NCBI RefSeq assembly: GCF_001642475.1
Contig: NW_019173983.1
Location: 1-64,000, forward strand
Direction of reading: 5' to 3'
DNA: 64,000 nucleotides
Origin: Fonsecaea monophora
Lineage: Eukaryota > Ascomycota > Eurotiomycetes > Chaetothyriales > Herpotrichiellaceae
Numbering within the stretch: position 1 is the stretch's first letter; each line of letters opens with the position of its first letter. The translations under genes and the position numbers were made by a program. The notes under the pieces were generated by a model, which saw only the letters and a list, made by a program, of their open reading frames with translations, was not told the origin of the DNA and did no database searches. This document shows, one piece after another, positions 1 through 9,697 of the stretch.

Positions 1-243
1 CAAACCCCCTTAAGGACTGTCATCTGTCTCATCTCGCCTTTCAACGGATATCGTCCACGTCGTTCTTCTCGTTGAACCTACCCCTGTGCCTTTCCCCGAC
101 GTGATACTGCGTCTATATCCCACCTCTCCCTACCTGGCTGGTAGACCTTCAATCCGAATCCCAAATCCCAAATCCCAAATCCACTCCCTTCACCCGCGGC
201 ATATATCAAGACTACTCAGTATACATTTTTGAAAAACAGAAGA

Positions 244-888
244 ATGCCTCACCCAGCAACATCCTCGACCATATGGCCGCCCGCGCCAATAAGTCCGGCC
301 GTCAAAGACCTTCTGGGACGATTCTTCCACCTCGCCGACCAAAAGGACGACAACGTTGGGAACGTGCTGGCTGAAGAAGTCTTTACGCCTGACGGGCGCT
401 TCGTCACGGCCAATGGCGCTTTCGAGGGGAAGGAGCGTGAGTTTTTTCGTCACTTTTTAAGCCCTCCATTTTTTTTTCCAGACTGTACAGGTCACACACA
501 CACACACTTCTACCTACCTACCTACCTACCTACCTACCTTACCTAGTGTTTTTTTTTTTACTAAAAATCATACACACGTCCAGAAATCGCAACCAGCCGC
601 GCCGGCGCGTGGACCGTCGTGACCTTTCGCAAACACACCGTCGACAAGGTCTACGCCACCGGAGTGAATGTGACTAAAGAGGGAGTCACGGACATTGTCC
701 TCACGGGCAGACTCGAGACGCGCACCAAGGACGGCGGCTCCGTCGTCGGCACCGTCACGGACTTTGCAGCCAGAGTGGTTTTTGTAGGCGGGGGGGACGA
801 CGACGACAAAAGTGGTGAGAGCGCGGGGTGGAGGATCAGGGAGTATCAGGCGTGGATTGGGCGGTCGAACGACTTCCTCGGGGAGTGA
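244..888 (+). CDS. SnoaL/NTF2-like fold protein
   Basis: Two exons, 244-436 and 584-888, joined across a GTGAGT...CAG intron, give 165 residues. The first in-frame ATG is at 244; the frame is open a little further upstream, but only with a non-ATG start. Size and pattern fit the SnoaL-like/NTF2-like superfamily: an N-terminal helix opening 'VKDLLGRFFHLAD', a 'FTPDG' segment, strands around 'TVVTFRKHTVDKVY', and a C-terminal strand ending in 'WRIREYQAWIG'. Such proteins are small cytosolic cone-shaped barrels that act as cyclases, isomerases or dehydratases, or only bind ligands, so the reaction cannot be named. It converges on the P450 at 1177-3343 and sits at the edge of the oxidative gene group, which suggests but does not prove a shared pathway. 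The fold call is moderately sure; the function is unknown. Confidence 0.7.
493..539. repeat. Microsatellites (CA)n and (TACC)n inside an intron
   Basis: A run of CA dinucleotides (about 493-507) is followed by about seven TACC units (511-539). Both lie inside the intron of the SnoaL-like gene, just before its branch-site region, and are followed by a T-rich tract leading to the acceptor. Confidence 0.9.
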
Positions 889-1176
889 AAGCAATGAGTG
901 GACGGTGTGAAGGACGGGGGTGAGAGAAGAAAGGTTGGCCTTGTGATGTCAAAGTAAGGATATGGTATACAAGCTATACAAAGTATTCGATTTTCTCGTA
1001 GAGGACTTTGTCACTTTTTTTTTGGGCCATTCGGGGATATATATATTTCTCACGCAGGGGGGGGGTGACGCCTATTCGTTACTCATACTTATATTCATTC
1101 ATTGCTCTCCTTCCTCTTTCCTCTTCCTGTCCCTCCCATCCCTCCTTCCCCTAATTACACTTCGTTATTCTCATAG

Positions 1177-3343
1177 TTAGTCCTCGTAATTTTGAAGAAC
1201 CGTCCTCGCCTCATCAAACTCCCTCCGTATCGTGTCCTCATGCTGCCGCGACCTGACGCAAAACGACGCCGAGAACGGATTCGGCCCAAACACGAAGCCG
1301 TCAGAGTATCCCGTCTCGACGTTCGCGTCTGGCGGTGCCGCCCCGGCGGCCGGGTCGGCTTTGATATCGAACGCCCAGGCCATCTTGGACATGTTGATCA
1401 TCTGTACAACAGAAAAGGAGAAAGAAAAAAGGGGGGATTTGTTAGTTAGAGGTAGGTATTGGTATTGGTACTGGTGCTGTTTTCGGTACGGTGTGGAAGA
1501 AGAAAGGGGACGTGTATGCGGATATGTGGGTATGTGGCTTTTGTCTCTCTGGGACGGATGGATGGATATGTACGCATATGTGTGTGTGTGTGTGTGTGTG
1601 TGTCTGTGTGTATGGAAATGAAACTCACCAGAGAATTCTCAGCGAGCCGCTGACCGGGACAGACGCGCCTCCCGGCTCCAAAGCTATAAGTCACCCGGCG
1701 GCGATTCTCGTCGTCGTCGACATCGTTGTTATTGTTGTCGTCATCGCGCAAAGTTTGGGTGTTGCTCTTGTTCTTACTACCAAACTTGTCATCGAGGAAC
1801 CTCTCGGGAATGAACTCCTCGGGTCTGTCGTACTCCGACACGTCCTGGTGGATGGACCAGGTGTTGGCAAACACGATGGTGCCCTTGGGGAGGACGTAGC
1901 CGTCGTAGACGTCGTCTTGGATCAGCATGTGAGGGACGCCGTTGGGGGCGACTGGTCGCCATCGTAGTGTCTATCGCAGGTATTTCAGTCTCTCTCTCTC
2001 TCTCTCTCTTTTGAATACGAAACTTTTTTGTCACTCGAACACAAGGCGCGTGTGTGTCTCTCACTCACCTCTGTCATCACTGCTTGCATGTAGGGAAGGT
2101 TTCTGATATCTTGGGAGCTAGGAGACCTCGAGGCCCCGCACACTTGGTCTAGCTCTGCCTGTGCCCGTTTCAGGACTTCGGGGTACTTGATCATGGCGAG
2201 CACGAACGAGTGGAGGGTCGAAGATGTCGTGTCGGATCCTGCTTCCATCTACCCAACCAACCAACCAGAGATGTTAGTAATGTCTGACCCGAACCTCAAA
2301 CACAGCCGCGGGAGAGAGAGAGAGATACCAAAATCCCCCCCGTGTATACAATCTGTTCGTCGTCCAACCCGCTCTTCTCCTTCCCCTCCAGCAGCTTGTC
2401 CATGAAGCAAGGGATTCTGTCCTGCCTTCGACCCCGCGCTACCGTCTCATTGAGCAAGTTGGAATACAGCGTCCGCTGCTCCTGTCGAATCCGCGCCGCC
2501 CAGCGTTTCCAAGGGGCCAAGAACGCCGGGACGTATTTGAAAAGAGGAAACGCGTCCACGGGCGGTGTGGCTCCCGGGGCGAGGATCGTGGTGAACTGCT
2601 CCTGCGCGTGGTACAGGGCTTGGACTTTCGGGGCCTCGTAGCTCGCGCCTCTCTGGCCAAACACGGACGCGAGGATGACGGCCGTCGAGTACCGGCGGAT
2701 GTGCGTGAAACACTTTTGCGGCGTCGTCATCAGCTCGAACAGCGTCTGCGCCGCTTCGGCTTCCTGCACGGGCAACAGGCGGTCCACGGCCGTCACGTTC
2801 AGCATGGCCTGGACGGCTTTCCGGAGGGCCCTCCACCCCGGACCATAGGGGACCAGGAGGATGTGCGTTTCGTCGGGGCAGAGGAGTTGATTGCCCACAT
2901 AGCTGTCTGGACGACTCGAGTAGAGAGCTCCGCGCTTGTCAAAGAGTCTGTTAAAAAAATAGCTGTCAACACATGCCTGTGTTGTTCAAATCGGGGACCC
3001 AAACCTACTCTCTTACACTCTTGTAGTTGTTCAATACCACGACGTTCTGAGGACCCAGCTTGAGACCCACTACAGGGCCGTACAATTTGCTCCACTCATG
3101 AAATCTGGACAAATTAGACTTTTGTGCTGATAACCCCCCCGGGCGGGGGAATCAAACTCACTTGATGAAAGGCTTTGTGAGAGGAAGCTGGTGTAGATTG
3201 CCAATGACTGGCAGTGTTGGCGGCCCTGGGGGAAACCCTCGAGGTCGACGACTGGCGGCAGCATATCGAGCGAGGACAAGAACAAACACCGCGGCGGATG
3301 CCAGAGCCAGCTTGCTGGCAAGTGAAATCAATGTCTCATTCAT
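1177..3343 (-). CDS. Cytochrome P450 monooxygenase (six exons)
   Basis: Exons on the minus strand are 3343-3162, 3104-3009, 2947-2329, 2248-2069, 1970-1629 and 1401-1177, giving 547 residues; all junctions keep phase and are GT-AG. An N-terminal membrane anchor (residues about 8-28) is followed by the proline-rich hinge 'FPPGPPTLPVIGN', the I-helix 'EAGSDTTS', the ExxR helix 'ETLRWRP' (completed across the exon 4/5 junction) and the heme loop 'FGAGRRVCPGQ' with Cys463 as thiolate ligand. It is an ER-bound haem monooxygenase needing a P450 reductase. An Asp/Asn-rich stretch of about 30 residues just before the heme loop is unusual. It shares a 382-bp promoter with the FAD monooxygenase and resembles the second P450 at 7795 throughout, so the two look like old paralogues. 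The substrate is unknown. Confidence 0.92.
1579..2009. repeat. Intronic (TG)n and (TC)n microsatellites
   Basis: A (TG)n run at about 1579-1603 lies in intron 5 of the P450, between exons 5 and 6. A (TC)n run at about 1989-2009 lies in intron 4. Both are low-complexity tracts within spliced sequence. Confidence 0.85.
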
Positions 3344-3725
3344 GACTGTTGGCCTCCTGGGATTAGCAGGTCTCTCTAGCACAGTCTCGCTCTTGGATTG
3401 TCTGTAGCGGCACACACTATATGATGCTTATCTTTTGTTACTTACACCACTCCCCGTGTCGCTGAAGCAATACCGTCTCGGCCATTCGGTGATCGATGGC
3501 TCCATGGGACTCCCCGTTTCGGGTTCTTGGCTGTGGGGAAGAGATCCACAGTGATATACGAGGATGAGGTCCTAGCGGAGGATGCCGCCTCCGTGCCGAA
3601 CGCGTTAAGCGAATACTTGTGAGCATTCGGGTGGTAGGCGTGGTGTTAAATGGTCTGGGCAAGGTGCTCTTTTTGTGAGGCAGACTTCCTTGGTAAAGGC
3701 AATAGTTACTTCGACACGACGCAGA
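3344..3725. promoter_or_regulatory. Shared divergent promoter (P450 / FAD monooxygenase)
   Basis: Only 382 bp separate the start codons of the minus-strand P450 (3343) and the plus-strand FAD monooxygenase (3726), so the two must share control sequence. Co-regulation is inferred from the arrangement. I see no clear TATA box and did not identify a specific activator site. Confidence 0.6.
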
Positions 3726-5519
3726 ATGGCTAGAAACCTGGACTTCCCCGTCATCATCGTCGGAGGTGGAGGATGTGGTTTGTCCATGTCGTCGTTCCTC
3801 TCTGACTATGGCATCGAGCACATCCTGTTTGACCGCAAGGTCGTGGCCTCGGCTCTGCCAAAGGCACATTATCTCAACCAGAGAACCATGGAGACGTTCA
3901 GGTTGCACGACATGCACAAAGAAATCCGGAAGAGAAGCTGTCCTCCCCACCTAATGAGCCAGGTTGCGTGGGCCACCTCACTCGGTGGCAACGGACCTCT
4001 GGACAGAAAAGTGATTCACCAGTTTCCGTGCTTTGGTGGCGACGACGGCGATCTCAAAGCCCAGGCATACAAAAGAGACAGCGCCGAAGGATCGGGCAAT
4101 CTTCCACTTTGCAGAATGGAGCCAATCTTGCGTCAAATGGCTGAGGAAAGGAATCCTGGACGTATCCGTTTCGGCCACACCGTGGTCGACTTTCACGACA
4201 ACGGTAATCACGTTGAAGTCACTGTCCAAGATGCCACCGGGAACCTCTCCACGTATCGAACGCGATATCTCATCGGCGCAGACGGTGGACGTTTTGTTGG
4301 GCAAAAGATGGGTGTCACTATGCAAGGCCCGAGCGGTATTACGGACATGGTCTCAGTTCACTTTGGAGCAGACCTTTCCCAGTACTGGGACGAAACATTC
4401 TTCGCCTGCCACTTTATCAACGGCGAATGCGGGACCATCTTTGAGAGCGGTGCTATAGTCCCCATGGGCCCGAACTGGGGCCGGCAATCGGAAGAGTGGG
4501 TGATGCATTTTGGCTTCGCACTCGACGACGAAGCGAGACACCAGGAGGAAAAACTGGTCCCTCGAATCCGCGACCTCCTCAAGATTCCCGATCTCGACAT
4601 CAAAGTCCACAGAATCAGTCATTGGATCATCGAGAGCGTGGTCGCAGACAGGTATCGCGTGGGCCGCGTTTTTGTTGCTGGCGACGCCGCTCATCGACGT
4701 CCTCCAACCACGGGGCTAGGCCTGAACACAGCGATAGAAGACGCACTCAATCTGTCTTGGAAGCTGGCCATGGTCCTCAAACACAACGTGGACACCAAGA
4801 TCCTCGACACTTATGAGCCGGAACGACGACCAGTGGGCAGAAGGAACGCTGATTGGGGCTTGTTCACGTTTGAAAACTCGGCGGTGATTAACGCGGCAAT
4901 TGGCCTGGTGGCTGGACAGAAGGAGAAAAACCTGTCCAGATTCCAGGCCATGTTCGAGGACTCCTTGACCGGACGAAGCATCCAAGCACAGGTGAAGAAA
5001 ATGATTGAATCTCAAAGCATCGAATTTGGGGCACACGGGATCGAGCTTGGGTTCACGTACGAGCATGGCCTCAAGATCGCAGACGGCACCACAGCCCCAG
5101 AGGTAGATCCTCTCGGACAGAGATATTTTCCGACGACTCGACCAGGGCACCGCCTCCCTCATGCATGGTTGGTTTTGGACGACCGGGTCATCTCGACACA
5201 GGATCTGGTAGGGCCTAAAGGATCGTTTCTGCTTCTGGCCGATGACAATGGGGTCGTATGGACGGCAGCTGCAAAGCGATTGGTGCTTCGGTACAAGATT
5301 CCTATCCAGACAGCCCGGATTGGCGAGTCTCTGAGGGATATAACAGACCAGTGGCAGCGGGTGAAGCAGCTCGAGGACGGGGGTGCGATTTTGGTCCGAC
5401 CAGATAATTTCGTTGCCTGGCGGTCGCGAGGCCCGTCCAAGGCTAATGGTCAGGAGCTGGAGGATGCGTTTGCTGCGCTGCTAGGCCTGCCGCAGTTCGT
5501 TGTTGAGGAGTCGATATAG
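3726..5519 (+). CDS. FAD-dependent aromatic hydroxylase (phenol hydroxylase / TfdB type)
   Basis: A single exon encodes 597 residues; the ATG at 3726 is used because the frame upstream has only a GTG. The N-terminal dinucleotide fold shows GxGxxG within 'VIIVGGGGCGLS' (residues 9-19), followed by the 'GADGG' segment and the second FAD motif 'FVAGDAAHRRPPTTGLG', all marks of group A flavoprotein monooxygenases. A C-terminal region after about residue 430 ends with the 'RPDNFVAWR' motif found in the thioredoxin-like domain of phenol hydroxylase relatives. These enzymes use NAD(P)H and O2 to hydroxylate phenolic rings in the cytosol. It is divergent from a P450 and lies upstream of a VOC-fold dioxygenase candidate, fitting ring hydroxylation before cleavage. 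Class is sure, substrate is not. A polyketide-tailoring role is the alternative. Confidence 0.9.
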   Translation: MARNLDFPVIIVGGGGCGLSMSSFLSDYGIEHILFDRKVVASALPKAHYLNQRTMETFRLHDMHKEIRKRSCPPHLMSQVAWATSLGGNGPLDRKVIHQFPCFGGDDGDLKAQAYKRDSAEGSGNLPLCRMEPILRQMAEERNPGRIRFGHTVVDFHDNGNHVEVTVQDATGNLSTYRTRYLIGADGGRFVGQKMGVTMQGPSGITDMVSVHFGADLSQYWDETFFACHFINGECGTIFESGAIVPMGPNWGRQSEEWVMHFGFALDDEARHQEEKLVPRIRDLLKIPDLDIKVHRISHWIIESVVADRYRVGRVFVAGDAAHRRPPTTGLGLNTAIEDALNLSWKLAMVLKHNVDTKILDTYEPERRPVGRRNADWGLFTFENSAVINAAIGLVAGQKEKNLSRFQAMFEDSLTGRSIQAQVKKMIESQSIEFGAHGIELGFTYEHGLKIADGTTAPEVDPLGQRYFPTTRPGHRLPHAWLVLDDRVISTQDLVGPKGSFLLLADDNGVVWTAAAKRLVLRYKIPIQTARIGESLRDITDQWQRVKQLEDGGAILVRPDNFVAWRSRGPSKANGQELEDAFAALLGLPQFVVEESI

Positions 5520-6114
5520 CAGCCAGTCAGTAGGGAGAAGAACAATCTGAGGGCGATTACACTGTGGTGGGAGAAGGAAAAAGCTAGCAATGCGCCAAGA
5601 CACTAGTGTAATTACTAACCCAATCGGGAGTTTAACAGGGCATCTTTCACGACGGCGAATGGACTGCAAATTGAAAGACATAAGAAACTTCATCTATACG
5701 TCAAGCTCAAGTCATGGATGCGCGCGCACCCTGATGATCAACATCCATAACTTGATTCTTCTGGGGACGATCATGTGGCACGACTAACCAAGAAATGTCG
5801 TATCGTATTCCCCTCTCGCCATCGGCATTCGGGGAACTCGATGTCTCGTCACCGAAATTGTCCCTTGACTTACCTAGGCAGTGAACTCTTGACCGTCTTA
5901 CACATGTTGTACGAAGAATCATGAGTTCAGCATTGTCCGTTCCCTGAAAGCGAGTGGCGCGAGCCTGTTGTACGACGTTGTCGACATAAAAGAAGGGGGG
6001 TTGAGTAGTCATCTCAAGACCACTTACAACCCTTAACCCAACTCTCAGCATATTCCCTCTACCTCTATCGCAACCATCCTCAGGGCTTAGTTGTAGAATT
6101 GCTATATCGAAATC
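5520..6114. other. Intergenic spacer, no gene seen
   Basis: This holds the 3' end of the FAD monooxygenase unit and the promoter/leader of the VOC gene. Reading frames crossing it lack any recognisable domain. Confidence 0.6.
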
Positions 6115-6729
6115 ATGACATCCACGCAGCACAACGGTGTCAACGGCCACTCCCAGAACGGCACACCACCGAAAATCAAAGTCAAGTCGCCCATTTCTCT
6201 GGCCCACGTCGTGCTCCGCACGTCCAACTACGAACCCATGGTGCAGTTCTGGCAGGCGTTCCTGGGTGCCGAGATCTCCTTCAAGGACGACCAGTTGGCC
6301 TTCCTCCGCTACGACGCCGAGCACCACCGCATCGCCATCATCAACGTGCCGGGCACGGGGCCCAAGGTGCCCACCTCGGCGGGCCTGGAGCACATCGCCT
6401 TCACGTTCGAGACGCTCGACGACCTGACCGAGTCGTACCGGCAGCGCAAGGCCCTGGGCATGACACCGTGCTGGTGCACCAACCACGGCCCAACCACCAG
6501 CATTTACTACAGGGACCCCGACGGGAATAGGATTGAAACCCAGGTGGACAACTTCGACACGGTGGACGAGGCGAACGCCTTCATGGCGGGGCCGCTGTAC
6601 AGAGAGAACCCCATCGGCACCGACTTTGACCCGGAGGATCTGATCAAGCGGCTCAAGGCGGGAGAGGACCACAGGAGTATCAAGACCAGGATTGAAATCG
6701 GGAAGAGGGGCTTGCCGGAGGACTTTTGA
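6115..6729 (+). CDS. VOC-superfamily protein, extradiol dioxygenase-like
   Basis: A single exon encodes 204 residues from ATG 6115. After a flexible N-terminus of about 25 residues comes one pair of beta-alpha-beta-beta-beta modules typical of the vicinal oxygen chelate fold: 'LAHVVLRTSNY' with His31, 'LEHIAFTFETLDDL' with His93, and 'YYRDPDGNRIETQVDNF' with Glu141. His31, His93 and Glu141 line up with the 2-His-1-carboxylate metal site of type I extradiol ring-cleaving dioxygenases. Glyoxalase I also belongs to this fold, but the second-module motif 'RDPDGNRIE' is the dioxygenase style. Neighbours (aromatic hydroxylase, two P450s) support action on a catechol-type ring. No introns and no signal peptide, so it is probably cytosolic. 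The fold is certain; the dioxygenase activity is inferred. Confidence 0.85.
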   Translation: MTSTQHNGVNGHSQNGTPPKIKVKSPISLAHVVLRTSNYEPMVQFWQAFLGAEISFKDDQLAFLRYDAEHHRIAIINVPGTGPKVPTSAGLEHIAFTFETLDDLTESYRQRKALGMTPCWCTNHGPTTSIYYRDPDGNRIETQVDNFDTVDEANAFMAGPLYRENPIGTDFDPEDLIKRLKAGEDHRSIKTRIEIGKRGLPEDF

Positions 6730-7794
6730 AGGGACAAAGTCTTGAGGATAATGATCTACACTCCAATACTCTCTTAGTACATTCCATATTGTACTCAATG
6801 TCCCATCTGAATCTCTGACAGACATTCTTGATTTAGCCAGTAGATGGGGAGCCCGTATTGAGAGGGACCAGGAATCGTCAATGCGTGAGTCACGTAGAGT
6901 CCAGGTCGACCACAAAGCCAACCAAATTACAGATCTCTCGCGTACTCAGCTCACACACACACATACATTTCCACACATACGTCCCAACACAGTCCCCCAC
7001 AAGACAAGACAAGACTGTCCCGTCCACATCATCGTCGATTGTGCAAAACGAGGACAATCAACCACAGAAGCAACACATCTCGGGGTTCGGCTTCTTGGCA
7101 GTCCTGGTCCCACTTGTGGGGGAGACTAGTCGTGCACATCTGGGGTAAAAACCAACCAAACCAGGGTTGGAAGCTCCGGTGCAAGGGGTAGTCCAACCGC
7201 CTCCTTTCTGATTCCTTTTCTCTGTTCACTCTTTGGTAAGAACGTAGTTGAATTGACGTCGTTTCCCCAGAACTACGAGTTCGAGTTTCTAACCGAGCCA
7301 AGACTCCGGTGGCGGCGGCGGCGGCGGCGGCGGCCCAGAAAAGTGAATTCGTCTCAGATGGGTCGACAGGACCGACCTCACCCCATGGGCCATGGCCCGA
7401 ATGGTTTTTCTCAACGGACCAAAGCTGGTCAAACCACCTGATGGTCACCATCCACCCCACAGAGCGAGGATTGTCTACATACCATGGCAGAATGCACGCC
7501 AAAGGTTTATCTAGGGGGTCAAAAAAGCGGCGTCTCTCCGCTTCCCCCCATTCATTCCCCCATATTCGCCCGGTGTCCGAGTCCCGACTCGAGACTCGAC
7601 GATGTGCACAGAGCGCGGATGAGAAGTGTATATAAAAATGTCTCATGTGTGTATGGGAGGACTGTTTGTACCAGGATGAGTCTTGACCGCCAACCTTTGG
7701 AAACCCACATCCCCCTTTGACTTTCCTGCCCGCCCGCCCGCCGGCATTATTTGAAGAGGCTTGTTATGTGTGTCCCCCCTCTCTCCTTGCCACC
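6730..7794. promoter_or_regulatory. Promoter region of the second P450 with TATA box and (GGC)n tract
   Basis: TATATAAAA occupies 7629-7637, about 160 bp before the start codon at 7795, a good core-promoter candidate. A (GGC)n run of about eight units lies at 7311-7334. A 205-codon minus-strand frame (7029-7646) crosses the same stretch but has no recognisable domain and overlaps the TATA box. Confidence 0.55.
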
Positions 7795-9429
7795 ATGATC
7801 TTGACAAATCTTGGCAAACTGGGCCATAATGCCCCTGCGTGGGCGATTGTCCCACTCCTACTGTTTCTCTGGCTCGGTGGCCTCCTCGTCCAGTCGTACA
7901 GGTCACGCCGCCGCCGTCTCCCCCTCCCCCCGGGGCCCCCGCGCCTTCCGATCATCGGCAACCTGCACCAGGCGCCGCAGGTGTACCCGTGGCGGGTGTA
8001 CCAGGAGTGGACGCGGCAGTACGGCCCCGTGTTCAGCCTGCAGTACGGGATGAACACGGTCATCATGCTGGGCACGTACCGGGCGGCGCACGAGCTGCTG
8101 AACAAGCGCAGCCACATCTACAGCTCGCGGCCCCGGGCCGTCATGGGCGGCGAGTGTCTCAGCCGCGGGCTGCGCACGCTGCTCATGCCCTACGGCCAGC
8201 AGTGGCGCAACCACCAGCGCCTGCAGGCCTCGTACCTCAACGTCCGCGTCTCGCAGAGCTACCGCGGCGTCCAGGACCTCGAGAGCAAGCAGCTCCTCTA
8301 CGAGTTCCTGTCCCCCGGCGTCGACTTTGTCGACCGCTACCACCGCTACTCGTCGAGCGTCATCTTCGCGCTGGCGTACGGTCGCCGCCTGCCCGACGGC
8401 GACGAGCCCGAGATCCAGGCCATCGACGAGGTCATGAAGAACTTTCTCTACGCCGCCCGCGTCGGCACCTGGCTGGTCGATGCGGTCCCGCTCCTCAACT
8501 ACCTACCGAAATTCCTCGCGCCGTGGAGACGCCTCGGTGACCGGCTCCACAAGCTCGAGTCGACCCTCTGCATCGACAACATGACCAAGGGCCTCGACTC
8601 GGCGTCGTGGAACTGGTCCAAGCACGTGTCGGGCATGAAAGAGGGCCGGGACATGTCGACCAAGGAGCTCGCGTACGACGTGGGCATCATCTACGAGGCC
8701 GGCAGCGACACGACGTCGATGGCGCTCGAGATCTTCACGTTGGCCATGCTCGTGTACCCGGACGTGATGAAGAAGGCGCAGGCCGAGATCGACGCGCACG
8801 TCGGCGGCGGCGACGACCGGTTGCCCGGGTTCGAGGACAAGGACTCGCTGCCGTACATGGACGCCATGATCAAGGAGGTGCTGCGGTGGCGGCCTGTCAG
8901 CGCGGGGGGCATCCCCCACGCCGTCATCCAGGACGACGAGTATCTCGGCTACCGCATCCCCGCGGGCGCGACCGTCATCGGGAACCACTGGTCGATCCAC
9001 CTCGACGAGGACGTCTACCGGGACCCGCACGCCTTCAACCCGGACCGCTGGATCGAGGACCCGGCCCTCCCGCTCGCCCCCTTCGGCTTCGGCCGCCGCG
9101 TCTGCACCGGCCAGCACCTCGCCCGCAACAGCCTCTTCATCAACATGGTCCGCATCCTCTGGGCCTTTGACGTCGTCCACGCGCACGAGTCCGTCCCCGA
9201 GATCGACCCCCACACCGGCCGCACCGTCCTCGTCCGGCGCAGGTGCGAAGTCGACCCCCTCGCCTTCACGCAGGGCCTCAACTCAAAGCCCTTGCCGTTC
9301 AGGGCCGAGTTCAAAGTCAGATCGCCCGAGAGGGCACGGATTGTCCGGGATCAGTGGGACAAGGCGGAGAAGAGGCTTGATGTCCTGTTGGAGCGCATCC
9401 GCGCTGATGTCAGTGGAAGTGGGAAGTGA
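7795..9429 (+). CDS. Cytochrome P450 monooxygenase (intronless)
   Basis: A single exon encodes 544 residues. ATG 7795 has a good Kozak context (CACCATGA); the frame extends 26 codons upstream without another ATG. A membrane anchor (about residues 13-33) precedes basic residues and the 'LPLPPGPPRLPIIGN' hinge. Then come the I-helix 'EAGSDTTSM', the ExxR helix 'EVLRWRP' and the heme loop 'FGFGRRVCTGQ' with Cys437. It is an ER-bound monooxygenase. It matches the first P450 along its whole length but has no introns and is strikingly rich in G/C at third positions compared with its neighbours. That could mean a retro-copied or independently acquired paralogue. A C-terminal tail of about 60 residues follows the usual last helix. 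The substrate is unknown; cluster context suggests aromatic or polyketide chemistry. Confidence 0.92.
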   Translation: MILTNLGKLGHNAPAWAIVPLLLFLWLGGLLVQSYRSRRRRLPLPPGPPRLPIIGNLHQAPQVYPWRVYQEWTRQYGPVFSLQYGMNTVIMLGTYRAAHELLNKRSHIYSSRPRAVMGGECLSRGLRTLLMPYGQQWRNHQRLQASYLNVRVSQSYRGVQDLESKQLLYEFLSPGVDFVDRYHRYSSSVIFALAYGRRLPDGDEPEIQAIDEVMKNFLYAARVGTWLVDAVPLLNYLPKFLAPWRRLGDRLHKLESTLCIDNMTKGLDSASWNWSKHVSGMKEGRDMSTKELAYDVGIIYEAGSDTTSMALEIFTLAMLVYPDVMKKAQAEIDAHVGGGDDRLPGFEDKDSLPYMDAMIKEVLRWRPVSAGGIPHAVIQDDEYLGYRIPAGATVIGNHWSIHLDEDVYRDPHAFNPDRWIEDPALPLAPFGFGRRVCTGQHLARNSLFINMVRILWAFDVVHAHESVPEIDPHTGRTVLVRRRCEVDPLAFTQGLNSKPLPFRAEFKVRSPERARIVRDQWDKAEKRLDVLLERIRADVSGSGK

Positions 9430-9697
9430 AGTGGCAAGAACGACGGCCTTAAACGATCTTATATCGACGAAGAATTTCTGATGATGTTTGAACGAGATTG
9501 CCGCAAGATATTCAACGCAGAAAATTTGTCGCTTAAGTAAATAATTCAAGAAGACTACACGAAAGTAGTGTCTGTTGTTTGCCTCTTGTATTCACACGTA
9601 TCGCTATTTGTGGGATTTGTGTAGCGTTCCAATCCTCTATACCTCCAAGTCTCTTCACGCCACAAAGACGACACGGAATACCAGTATGCTATCAGTT

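Noticed and set aside
7029..7646. 205-codon ATG frame on the minus strand
   Set aside because: It lies in the promoter of the second P450, spans its TATA box, contains an Ala run from a (GGC)n microsatellite and has no domain.
7839..8540. Long shadow frames inside the second P450
   Set aside because: They arise from the high third-position GC of the P450; compositions are Arg/Pro/Ala-rich with no motifs.
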